Assembly (NCBI RefSeq): GCF_004681185.1
Contig: NZ_SRIF01000003.1
Location: 246,330 to 310,329 of the forward strand
Length of the DNA stretch: 64,000 bases
Source: Haloarcula amylovorans
GTDB taxonomy: Archaea; Halobacteriota; Halobacteria; Halobacteriales; Haloarculaceae
Direction of reading: 5' to 3'
In this document: positions 1-7,269 of the stretch, one piece after another
Layout: each line of letters opens with the position of its first letter
Position numbering within the stretch: the stretch's first letter is position 1
The notes under the pieces: generated by a model
Told to the model about the DNA's origin: nothing
The model's input: the letters and a program-made list of their open reading frames with translations, nothing else
The model's database searches: none
Translations under genes and position numbers: made by a program

Positions 1-222
1 TTGCCGCCGGATCTGCTCGCTCCAGTCTGCGAGTGTCTCGACCGACTCATCGCCGACAAAGCGGCCAAGCACCGTTCGCAGGTCTTCGGGCAGCTGCTGG
101 TCTAGCGTTGCGTCGCCTAACCAGTGACCGGAGCCACGTGCGGCTTCAGTGTCCTGTTCGGTGCCGCCACAGCATCCGTCGGTGGCGTCACCCGTCGTGG
201 TAGCACTGTTTGTGTTACACAT
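1..222 (-). CDS. Partial hypothetical protein (N-terminal 74 residues, runs off the window)
   Basis: An open frame starts with ATG at 222 on the minus strand and stays open to base 1, so only the N-terminus is present. The visible part begins with a Thr/Ser-rich stretch containing a vicinal Cys pair (residues about 17-18, in the context GCCGG) and another Cys at position 2. It continues with a Leu/Asp-rich segment ending in LADWSEQIRRQ. The Cys-Cys pair could bind a metal, but I do not recognise the family. The next gene on the same strand, a cupredoxin, ends about 100 bases away. That gap holds G/C-rich sequence and no clear gene. The start is inferred because it is the first ATG in an otherwise open frame. 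Confidence 0.5.
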   Translation of the reverse strand, partial: MCNTNSATTTGDATDGCCGGTEQDTEAARGSGHWLGDATLDQQLPEDLRTVLGRFVGDESVETLADWSEQIRRQ

Positions 223-321
223 CACAGCTGAACAAACGGGACGCAATGCCCTCGGCCTTGCCCCCAATAATGCGGGCGGGTTTATTGGGGCCCCCGCTGG
301 GAGGCTGTGAACGAGCCGTGA

Positions 322-1191
322 CTACTCATGTGAGTGACCCCCGTGAATCCGTTCGATATCCGCAAGCACCTCGTCGAACGAGACTCTTCCATCGTCGGCC
401 TGAATAGCACCTGGGTCGAGTGCGTCCGTGTCGAGTACTTCCTGTGGGGTCAGCCACACCCACTCACAGTCTTCGTTCCCACCACTAAACCGTTCGAGTT
501 CATGTTCGAGGAACTGCTTGCTGAAGGGCGCCAACAGTGGCGGTGGCCCTTCGGTCCCTTCGAAGGTATCCTCATATCCGGGCACATCCTCCTCGGCAAG
601 GTCACCGACGACGACTCGCATGGCCATGCCAAGGATATGGTGGGGTGCACAGAAGAGGTCGTACAGCCCCGATTCCTCGAACCGATACAACCACGCCCCA
701 CCAGCGCTGACGACCGGCGAGGAAAACGGCGGGACGTCCACAGGGACTCGGCGTTGGTACCCATGGGCCGGATGGTAGGCCGTAATCGTATGATCAGGCG
801 TGGTAACACTGAACTGGACGATGTCACCGGGATCTACAGCAAGTCCCGTCGGCTCGAAATGGAACAGCGGACCATGTTCTTGGGGAACCGGGTCACCGAC
901 GTGGAGTTCGACTGTGTGATCCGGCGCGAGTCGCTCCGGCACAGCGTTGGCGTCCGGCGTCGCGTAGCCGTAATGTGAATCGATGCGAGGGGGATGTGGG
1001 TCGTCGTGATCGGCCGCAACGACGCCACTCCCAACTGCGACTGAGGCACCGATCCCGAGTGCTTGCAACACTGCTCGTCGCCCGACGTCCGGCATCGCAT
1101 GCGGCTGTTCGGCGGCCCCATCCGTATCACCACGGGTGGTCGTCGAGTCGGTTCGTCGCTCGGAGTCGTCAGTGTGACTTTCGTGGGACAT
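322..1191 (-). CDS. Tat-exported plastocyanin/azurin-like blue-copper protein
   Basis: A 289-residue secreted cupredoxin, expected to act in electron transfer outside the membrane. Residues 38-39 are the twin arginine of a Tat signal, followed by a hydrophobic Ala/Gly/Val stretch ending near VVAADHD (about residue 61). The type-1 copper ligands are visible: His134 in TPDHTITAYH, then Cys181, His184 and Met189 in CAPHHILGMAM, which is the classical C-x2-H-x4-M arrangement. About 90 residues follow the copper loop; they are acidic and end HGGHSHE, a possible extra metal-binding tail. I chose ATG at 1191 because the longer open frame upstream is Arg-rich and overlaps the methyltransferase gene. 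It is co-directional with that gene, 17 bases downstream of its stop. The redox partner is unknown. Family assignment is strong. Confidence 0.9.
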   Translation of the reverse strand: MSHESHTDDSERRTDSTTTRGDTDGAAEQPHAMPDVGRRAVLQALGIGASVAVGSGVVAADHDDPHPPRIDSHYGYATPDANAVPERLAPDHTVELHVGDPVPQEHGPLFHFEPTGLAVDPGDIVQFSVTTPDHTITAYHPAHGYQRRVPVDVPPFSSPVVSAGGAWLYRFEESGLYDLFCAPHHILGMAMRVVVGDLAEEDVPGYEDTFEGTEGPPPLLAPFSKQFLEHELERFSGGNEDCEWVWLTPQEVLDTDALDPGAIQADDGRVSFDEVLADIERIHGGHSHE

Positions 1192-1208
1192 TGGATTCCT
1201 CGTGTGTG

Positions 1209-2233
1209 TTATTTTCTGGCGACGACCATCGTCTCGGGACCGGGCAGCGGTGTTGCCTCCCCGCCCTCGAAGCCAGCCTGGTGGAGCCACTCGATACACT
1301 GTCCGGCAGTGTAGTCCGATCCCGCAGGTGTCTCGATGAGCATGTTCAGACTCATGAGCAACGGCAGCGCCGCGTCCCGACGCTCCTCGTCGATCATCGT
1401 GCCGTAGACGACGACAGCGCCACCGGGTGTGACCGCGTCGTGCACCTTCGAGAGAATCGCTCTCGTCTCCTCGTGCGGCCAGTCATGGAGAATGTGACCG
1501 AGAATATAGACGTCCGCAGCGGGCAGTGCCTCGTCGGCGAAGAAGTCGACGGTGCGGAACTCGATGCGATCTGCAGCGGGACTCTCCGTCACGTAGTTCT
1601 GGAAGTACTGTTCGATTCGCGGGAGGTCCGCACCGATCGCATGAACATGGTCGTTCTCTTCGGCGATACGCTTTGGCACCACACCCTCACTTGTTCCTAA
1701 GTCGACGACCGAGTCGTGGTCCGCCCAGGGAAACTCGTGGGCGATGACGTCAGCAGCAGCCATACTAAAGCTGGTCATCGCACCGACGAACTGTTCGAGA
1801 ATCTCGTCATCGGTGTAGATGACACCCTCGAAAGGATGGGTCTGATCGTCGTCGAGCTCGTTCTGTGGCCGTCCAGTCTGCAGAGCTGTTTCGAGGTCCC
1901 CCCAGAACGGGTACAACCGGTCGTTACCATCTCGAACCAGCCGACGAACGACGCCGGTTTCCCCTCGACGAGGAACGCCGCTGCTTCTGGGGTGTTCCGA
2001 TACTCGTAGTGTTCGCGGTCCAGCAGATCCAACGCGACAAGTGCATCGAGAAAGTCCCGTGAACTCCGTGGATGCAGGCCGACTGTACTCTCTAACTCTT
2101 CGACTGTTTGGGGGCCGTTGCGGTCGAGTTCTGTGAAAACACCGAGTGTGGTGGCACTCAGTAACGCCTTCGCCGCCCAGAACCCCTGGCCGAGCTCGAG
2201 GATCCGCTCGGGCGTCGGGCTGTAGTCTGACAT
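1209..2233 (-). pseudogene. SAM-dependent O-methyltransferase-like gene broken by a -1 frameshift
   Basis: Two overlapping minus-strand frames together encode one class-I methyltransferase of about 341 residues, of the acetylserotonin-O-methyltransferase type (N-terminal dimerisation winged helix, then a Rossmann SAM domain). The N-terminal part starts at ATG 2233 (MSDYSPTPERILELGQGFW) and reads well to about base 1930. The C-terminal part continues in the next frame from NDRLYPFWGDL to the stop at 1209. It contains the SAM motif VVDLGTSEG and the motif II region DVYILGHILHDWP. One missing base near 1925-1932 explains the break. Either the gene is a recent pseudogene or the assembly has a single-base error. 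The substrate is unknown. It lies between an HxlR regulator and a cupredoxin, all on the same strand. Confidence 0.8.
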
Positions 2234-2376
2234 AGCTGGTCGCCTCCGTGGTCCGTGTGACCACAACGAGGATGTCGACCCGGTAGAAAGTATAATTTTT
2301 GTGATAAGATTGCAAGTCAGTGATAGCCATACAACCAAGTAACATCTCGAAACCGCACTCCGACTGACTCGGCGAC

Positions 2377-2751
2377 CTACTCCGGTAACTCCACAGCAGG
2401 CTTCTCCGCAGCAGTATATTCAAACGCCCACTCCTCGAATTCCGCAAAGACATCGTTGAGCGCTTCCCCCCGTTCGGTTAGGTCGTAGTAGGTGGCGATC
2501 GGCCGGTCTTCCAGTCGACGACTGACGAGTCCCTGTCTCTCTAAGTCGCTGAGTATTCGTGAAAGCGTAGCCGAATCGGCAGTCGTTGTTTCCTGGAGCT
2601 CGCTAAATCGCTGCTCACCATACAGATGCAGGCTCCGGAGTGTTGCAAGTCGCCATTTGGAGCCGACTATTTCGAACGCACGGGCGACTGGACACACTTC
2701 GAATAGGTTGTCGTCGGGGTCTGGTTTCGGCGGTGGGTCTGTCCACGTCAT
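2377..2751 (-). CDS. HxlR-family winged-helix transcriptional regulator
   Basis: A 124-residue DNA-binding protein. The family signature is present: the conserved Cys20 in EVCPVARAFEIVGSKW, then the winged-helix region about residues 25-105 (LRSLHLYGEQRFSELQETT, SATLSRILSDLERQGLV, then a wing ending PIATYYDLTERG). The Cys just before helix 1 is the position used by redox- or quinone-sensing HxlR proteins; whether it senses here is inference. It lies about 140 bases upstream of the broken methyltransferase in the same direction and could have regulated it. ATG at 2751 is the natural start. Confidence 0.85.
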   Translation of the reverse strand: MTWTDPPPKPDPDDNLFEVCPVARAFEIVGSKWRLATLRSLHLYGEQRFSELQETTTADSATLSRILSDLERQGLVSRRLEDRPIATYYDLTERGEALNDVFAEFEEWAFEYTAAEKPAVELPE

Positions 2752-3123
2752 GTTATATGTTGTGTATTAACATTCATCTATCAAAAGTGTATTCCAGTGT
2801 CTTGGTGCGATGACGAACTGGCAAGCACAGAATCATCGGTTACAGGCGGTTCCTTGGCTGTTGAAGCGTGATGGAGCACCTACGCCATCACTCAATGGAC
2901 AGCATTACTGGTGGACCTGTATGGGGTTGAAGCAGCATGTTCTCGACCTACTCAGCGTAGATCGTGACGTACTGGGTAACAGTCGTAGAGTGAGCCATAT
3001 CTTGTATCTGTATACTGTATACAGATATTGCAGACCCTCTCTAGGCAGTCAAAACAATCACCATATAGTACTCGCTCACCCGAAGATTTTCCGTTGTGAT
3101 ACACCAGTTGCTTGGCACCGATA
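2752..3123. other. Intergenic stretch, no recognisable gene
   Basis: No frame here has convincing protein character. The only notable structure is the long perfect palindrome listed separately at 3005-3027. The open frame on the plus strand from 2810 has no recognisable composition or motif. Confidence 0.5.
3005..3027. promoter_or_regulatory. Perfect 23-nt palindrome carrying the GTATC partition-type motif
   Basis: The two arms are TATCTGTATAC and its exact reverse complement, separated by one base. The preceding G at 3004 completes GTATCTGTATA. The same core occurs just upstream of parA (near 34996), in the direct-repeat array downstream of parB (36452-36625) and at 51608-51620. It could be a solitary binding site for the ParB-like protein, or an operator of another regulator using similar half-sites. 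No gene start is close. Confidence 0.6.
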
Positions 3124-3363
3124 TCATGTCCATCCCCCCAGTAACGACCGTCGGTCGTTCAATGCGGGCTCGTAGCTATGCTGAACTTCGTAGGTCTCGG
3201 GGTCTACAGTCAGACAGCCGTAATCGAAATCGGCATAATGAGTCGGATAAAGCACGAGGATGTTCTTGGCGGTATCAATACCAGGCGGCGAGGCGCCCAG
3301 TGGGTGAATGTGATGTGCCTCGGCATACAGCTGGCCCCGCCCACTTGTAACCGACGCTGTCAC
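3124..3363 (-). pseudogene. Remnant of an HNH endonuclease (C-terminal domain only)
   Basis: The minus-strand frame encodes AEAHHIHPLG, then NILVLYPTHYADFDYG and DPETYEVQHSYEP. This is the pattern of a haloarchaeal HNH nuclease C-terminus, whose usual form is EAHHIHPLG...NILVLCPTHHADFDYG. The Cys of the usual LCPxHH is Tyr here and the second His is Tyr, so metal binding and catalysis should be lost. No N-terminal domain is present upstream; the neighbouring McrA-like gene starts divergently 66 bases away. It is a decayed fragment, probably from an older restriction locus. Confidence 0.7.
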
Positions 3364-3429
3364 ACGAATATCCCACGACCTTTACATAACCCGCAATCAA
3401 TTCGCACTCTAGTGACAGACGACCGCCGG

Positions 3430-5079
3430 ATGACCACCGACCGCTTCTACGGCGGCGTGACGAACCGATTGGACAATCTTCGCACCTGCTTGGCGTACGT
3501 CCACACAACCTCACCGACCCGCGAAGAGCTCATCCAGTGGGTAATCAATAACACTCGCGCATCGAGTCCTGAGGCCATCAACCACCATCTGGCCTTCCTC
3601 GATGCGATCGACTTGCTCCATCTCGAGGATACTGGCTGCAAACTGGCCCACTACGGCGAGCAGTGGCTTGCTGACCAAGACCCCAGCATACTCTACGCCG
3701 CTCTCTCTGAGGGCGTCAAAGGCTTCGACACGATCCTGCAGGCTCTCGCCGAGGACCCTCGTACTGACACCGACCTCATGGATATCCTGGTCAATGAGTT
3801 CGACGAGGCAGAGATGACGAAACCCGGGCCAGCGATCCGTCATCGTGAGTGGCTGCAAGTCCTGGGCTATGCTACACGCGAAGGCGATACAACATATCTC
3901 ACGGACGCTGGCCGCGATGCACTCAAACACCAGCATACTGACTCGTATCACGCAACACACAGCTCACCACCGGCCGTCGAGATCGGCGATCGACTCACAC
4001 AAGCAGATATCGAGACTATCTTCGATACGGGGTTTGGCTATCAGATCTCGGGCATCAACCCTCGACGGGACGCAACCGACAACCAGTATCTACTCGTGTT
4101 CGCGACCGAGGATGGCCCCTACGACGATGCCGTTACACAGGGCCAGTTCGAGTACATCGGCGAAGGCCTCGAAGGCGACCAAAGCACGAGTTCTCCCGGG
4201 AATTCGGTCCTTATCGATGCCATCGAGACCGACATTCCAGTCCACTTCTTCTACCAGGCAACGGAGGCTACCGGCTGGGCGTATCAAGGGCTCGTCGACG
4301 TTCTCGACTGGGAGTTTGAGACCCGTGGTGGCCGAGAGGTGCTCGTTTTTACGATGGCCCATCAGCAAGCGGACAGCATAGATTGGACGACAGCAGTTCG
4401 AGAACAACTCAAGCAATATTGTGAGACCCACACCTCCAGGAGAGTTACCTTAGATGAAATCTATGATTTTGCGGCCGCCGATCTCGCTCGAGCGTTTCCG
4501 GACAATAACAATATCCGAACGAAAATCCACCAACAACTCCAGGTCCTCCGAGATCAAGGCGACATTGAGTTTCTCGACGACGCTGGGACATATCGCCTCA
4601 CATTCGAGATCGACGTTGAGGCCGTCGAGACAGACCTTCAAGCGAAGCTAAACGACGAGCCACAGCTCACGAGCGACAGCGAGGAGTTCACCGAACAGGA
4701 ACGTCGCGTCCGTGATCAGACGTTCGCTCGGCTCGTGAAAGCCGCCTACGACAATCGCTGTGCGATCTGCGGTCAACATCGGGAGACACCAGCGGGGACA
4801 CCCGAAGTCGAAGCTGCACATATCTATCCAAAGCAGAAAAACGGAGCTGACGACCCACGCAATGGCCTCGCACTATGCAAACTCCACCATTGGGCGTTCG
4901 ACACTGGCTGGCTTGCAGTCAGCGACGATTATACTCTCTTGGTCGCCGCCGCCCCGAAGCGTGATGGGTATCACGAATTCAAGCAACTCGAAGACTCACA
5001 GATCAGACAGCCAGCAAATGAAGAGCTAGCACCTCATCGACTATTTCTTCAACAGCATCGCGAATTACACGATTTCTAA
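3430..5079 (+). CDS. McrA-like modification-dependent restriction endonuclease (wHTH, SRA-like, DRP-type wHTH, HNH)
   Basis: A 549-residue multidomain nuclease. Residues 1-165 look like two winged helices. Residues about 185-312 resemble the SRA/YDG-like domain of ScoMcrA-type enzymes that read modified cytosine (GFGYQISGINPRRD, EYIGEGLEGDQ, GWAYQGLVDV). Residues about 325-392 match the winged helix found C-terminal in DpnI and Dam-replacing proteins (IYDFAAADLARAFPDNNNIR, then LRDQGDIEFLDDAGTYRL). Residues 430-500 are the HNH nuclease, with C444-x2-C447, H464 in EAAHIYP, and C483/H486/H487 in LCKLHHWAFD. By family it should cut DNA carrying modified bases. The start at 3430 is chosen because the 84 codons upstream overlap the opposite HNH remnant and look non-coding. 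An AT-rich CTTTACATAA lies about 45 bases upstream as a possible promoter. Confidence 0.8.
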   Translation: MTTDRFYGGVTNRLDNLRTCLAYVHTTSPTREELIQWVINNTRASSPEAINHHLAFLDAIDLLHLEDTGCKLAHYGEQWLADQDPSILYAALSEGVKGFDTILQALAEDPRTDTDLMDILVNEFDEAEMTKPGPAIRHREWLQVLGYATREGDTTYLTDAGRDALKHQHTDSYHATHSSPPAVEIGDRLTQADIETIFDTGFGYQISGINPRRDATDNQYLLVFATEDGPYDDAVTQGQFEYIGEGLEGDQSTSSPGNSVLIDAIETDIPVHFFYQATEATGWAYQGLVDVLDWEFETRGGREVLVFTMAHQQADSIDWTTAVREQLKQYCETHTSRRVTLDEIYDFAAADLARAFPDNNNIRTKIHQQLQVLRDQGDIEFLDDAGTYRLTFEIDVEAVETDLQAKLNDEPQLTSDSEEFTEQERRVRDQTFARLVKAAYDNRCAICGQHRETPAGTPEVEAAHIYPKQKNGADDPRNGLALCKLHHWAFDTGWLAVSDDYTLLVAAAPKRDGYHEFKQLEDSQIRQPANEELAPHRLFLQQHRELHDF

Positions 5080-5200
5080 GCAGACACCTTCGGACCAGAG
5101 ACGTACTAGCGAAAGCAGTCGCTAGTGTCAACGTATTTACCGTCGCCTCAACCTAACCCGTGAGAACGCGTGTCGGCAGCAATCCGAAAGCGAGTGCGGA

Positions 5201-5329
5201 TCACCACTCCTCTCGTGGTGGCAGTTCAGCACCACAGTACCGGCAGAACCGCATCGGTGCACGCGGCGTCTCCCTCCCTGTATCGTACGAGAACTCACGG
5301 CCACAGTCCGCACATGCTGTCTTTGCCAT
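5201..5329 (-). CDS. Small zinc-ribbon protein, copy A (42 residues)
   Basis: A minus-strand ORF starts at ATG 5329 and ends TGA at 5201. It encodes a 42-residue protein with two CxxC knuckles: Cys6-x2-Cys9 in TACADCGREF and Cys29-x2-Cys32 in MRFCRYCGAELPPREEW. This is a treble-clef or zinc-ribbon layout without any other domain. A near-identical gene lies at 13566-13694: the two differ at residues 8 and 10 (D versus E, and G versus D; most base changes elsewhere are synonymous), which argues for selection on the protein. The antisense strand is also open, but its translation is low-complexity. The role is unknown; similar small zinc proteins are common in haloarchaea. Confidence 0.75.
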   Translation of the reverse strand: MAKTACADCGREFSYDTGRETPRAPMRFCRYCGAELPPREEW

Positions 5330-5594
5330 TGGTATCTCCGGTAGCCGGTATCGCACTGCTGGCTACGTCGCAACTACGCCCTTCTGTGTGGTAAAGGTGC
5401 GCATGGATTCAATGAGAGCCGTAGCGACCATCTCTCCGTCACGAGTGGGTCAGTCAGGAGGCTGTTAGCTTGATGTTCAGAGTGCCGTACTGAAATAATG
5501 TGCAGAGTCAGCAGATGAGTATTCTTGATGATGTGCGTGACCAATTGCTACATGAGTATCGTCTTTGGCAGAAATGACAGGGGGTGTCGGAAGA
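5330..5594. other. Upstream flank of zinc-ribbon copy A, partly repeated at 13695-13815
   Basis: The first about 120 bases align with the flank of copy B, for example GTGTGGTAAAG followed by a conserved CGCATG. Identity is lower than in the gene itself. The rest (about 5460-5590) is not recognisable. It presumably carries the divergent promoters of the zinc-ribbon gene and the leader/membrane-protein unit. Confidence 0.5.
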
Positions 5595-5681
5595 GACAGG
5601 GGGTAGCGTAACAACACCTTGCCCGGTACTATTAATCATGACCACGACCTGGGTCAAGAAACCACCCGTTCAACCGATATG
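5595..5681 (+). repeat. Conserved leader repeat, copy A (87 nt)
   Basis: This block is nearly identical to 14685-14770: by eye one single-base gap and two substitutions. It begins GACAGGGGGTAGCG, passes through an AT-rich ATTAATCATGA and ends CAACCGATATG. A partial extra copy of GACAGGGGGT precedes it (5575-5584). In both places it lies directly before the start of an unrelated gene and contains the start of a short peptide frame. It could be a mobile promoter/leader cassette or a structured regulatory RNA. Confidence 0.75.
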
Positions 5682-5712
5682 GCAACAGTACAGGGGGTAC
5701 AATAGAGCATGA
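5638..5712 (+). CDS. Possible 24-residue leader peptide overlapping the next gene (ATGA)
   Basis: ATG at 5638 opens a short frame beginning MTTTWVKKPPVQPI. It ends in a TGA at 5710-5712 that overlaps the ATG of the membrane-protein gene at 5709 in the ATGA form typical of translational coupling. The repeat copy at 14727-14771 encodes MITTWVKKPPVQPI and also stops in an ATGA overlap with its downstream gene. The conserved peptide start and the overlap at both sites suggest a translated leader. Translation is not proven, and the DNA conservation could have another cause. Confidence 0.4.
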   Translation: MTTTWVKKPPVQPIWQQYRGYNRA

Positions 5713-6344
5713 CTTCAGCGTCGCAGACCCGACCAAGCGAGACGGTCAGTCGTCTATTGAGCGCTCTTGCGATCCTTTCTGCCGGCGTTGCAGTAACTGT
5801 CCTCCTGCTTCCGAATCCGCTTGCGGATGTGTTCTACTCCGGGATTGTGCTGCTCAGCATTCTTTTCGCACTTGTCGGTGGGATTGGTGCGTGGACGAAC
5901 CGAACACCGCTCGTCTGGGTTGCTGCGCTGCTGTTGGGAGGACTGTCGATCCTGGGGATGATGTCGATCGGACTCTATCTTGTCCCGGCAGCTCTCCTTC
6001 TGCTCGGAGCCGCTGTGTTCTCCCAGCTGACCGGGCCACGTCCAGGGGTCCGGGAATCGATACTCGCCAACCCGTCGACCCGGCGGGATATCGTCCAGAA
6101 GATACTGGTCGGTACTGTTGCCATCGTCGTGGGACTTGGACTCGTTTCCGTTGGGGCCTTCCGACGAGAACTGTTTGGCTCGTGTGCACGGGAAACGCTG
6201 GACTGCGCGCTCAAGACGACAAATTGGGACGCGGTCGGACTGACCGTCCTTGGATTGGTTGCAATTAGTTTTGGAGGCTGGTTAGTCTGGAGGCAGGCCT
6301 ACATCACTCGCGTACTTGCAGCAAACACTGGCTCTGTAGAGTGA
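5709..6344 (+). CDS. Polytopic membrane protein of unknown function
   Basis: A 211-residue hydrophobic protein with about five membrane segments. Approximate positions are 15-35, 40-62, 66-105 (probably two), 133-152 and 172-192. A soluble loop of about 25 residues between segments 4 and 5 carries two Cys (GSCARETLDC). No catalytic motif or known family is recognised. Its start overlaps the putative leader peptide stop. It is preceded by the leader repeat, which at the second site precedes a quite different (DUF5797-like) gene, so the shared leader says nothing about function. Confidence 0.7.
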   Translation: MTSASQTRPSETVSRLLSALAILSAGVAVTVLLLPNPLADVFYSGIVLLSILFALVGGIGAWTNRTPLVWVAALLLGGLSILGMMSIGLYLVPAALLLLGAAVFSQLTGPRPGVRESILANPSTRRDIVQKILVGTVAIVVGLGLVSVGAFRRELFGSCARETLDCALKTTNWDAVGLTVLGLVAISFGGWLVWRQAYITRVLAANTGSVE

Positions 6345-6419
6345 CCGCCTCCATCGGACACCTCCGTTCTGCGTGACTCTGCTGTTAACGTGTCTTGTCG
6401 CCACGATGGTGGTTGATTC

Positions 6420-7130
6420 TCAGACTGGCGACGTGTCTTCTATTCGCTCTGCGAACAGGTTCAAGAACTCTGCGTCGTAGTCCTCATCGACGTGGTTCAC
6501 ATTCCACAACCCGGAGTCGCGAAGTTTCTCACTCTGACTGTATTGGCCGAGCCACTCATCTGAGCGAGCATCAACAGCCGTTCGCTGGTAGTTACTAAGG
6601 AGTGCAATCGTGTTTCGTTCGATGTAGGCCCGGTGACTTTCGGCGCCTGGTTCGTCGTCAACGTTCAGCCAGAGAAAGGGCAGGTTCCGAAGATAGTCGC
6701 TCACTCGCCGCTCCATCTCGAGTTCATCGAGCCGGCGGTCGCGCTTTGCACTCGATCCCTCGCCCCACTGAGGATACTCTTTGTGTCGGTCGTCGCGTTC
6801 GACCAACGCCTCACCGACGCGTTTGCGAAAGACAGAGCCGCGATGATTGCCACCTCCCTCGTAGGTTCCGCGGTTTGCTCCGCGATGCGTTCGAAGCCGG
6901 TCCCAGAGCGAGGTACTGCTGCCTTCGGACACAGCATGCGTCCCGATGCGAGTAAGTCGAAGGTGGTCGCCGGCCTCGCGGTGTTCGTCCGGTGCAAAGA
7001 AGAAGTAGACGCCTCGGTCGGGCCAGTCCATATAGCCGGTGCAGTCCTTGAGCTGCTGTTTCCCGCCGACGGTCTGTTCCAAATCTGCAAGGAGGCTGTA
7101 GAGTCGGTCGATATCTTCGCGTCGTGCCAT
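6420..7130 (-). CDS. GIY-YIG-like nuclease domain protein
   Basis: A 236-residue protein. Residues about 38-110 show a GIY-YIG-like layout: GVYFFFA (residue 40 on) in place of the GIY strand, RIGTHA (61-66) in place of YIG, then LWDRLRTHRG with candidate catalytic Arg residues, and GNHRGSVFRKRVGEAL. The remaining about 120 residues include LPFLWLNVDDEPG, ERNTIALLSNYQR and a C-terminal SGLWNVNHVDEDYD, which may position substrate. This is a weak family match made from motifs only; the partner and target are unknown. Neighbours do not form an operon with it. It could be a stand-alone repair or defence nuclease. Confidence 0.6.
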   Translation of the reverse strand: MARREDIDRLYSLLADLEQTVGGKQQLKDCTGYMDWPDRGVYFFFAPDEHREAGDHLRLTRIGTHAVSEGSSTSLWDRLRTHRGANRGTYEGGGNHRGSVFRKRVGEALVERDDRHKEYPQWGEGSSAKRDRRLDELEMERRVSDYLRNLPFLWLNVDDEPGAESHRAYIERNTIALLSNYQRTAVDARSDEWLGQYSQSEKLRDSGLWNVNHVDEDYDAEFLNLFAERIEDTSPV

Positions 7131-7269
7131 CGATATTCCTCGTATATGCTACGCCGGCACGTCCACAAAGCGTTTCGTTCTCTGCGTGATCAGTCAGAAC
7201 AAGAATACACCTCTGGGAGTGGACGTCCTCGTTATTTTGAAACACTCGTTAGAGAGGTGTGCAGATCGG

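Noticed and set aside
2810..3175. Plus-strand frame of 121 codons between the HxlR gene and the HNH remnant
   Set aside because: No family features and low acidity, and it runs through the perfect palindrome and into the HNH remnant.
3178..3429. 84-codon N-terminal extension of the McrA-like protein
   Set aside because: It overlaps the opposite HNH remnant and has unlike composition. The wHTH begins at ATG 3430.
5160..5468. Plus-strand open frame antisense to zinc-ribbon copy A (and its equal at 13504-14010)
   Set aside because: Both are open only because they mirror the conserved minus-strand gene. Their translations are Arg/Ser/His-rich and not haloarchaeal in composition, and the CxxC gene explains the conservation better.
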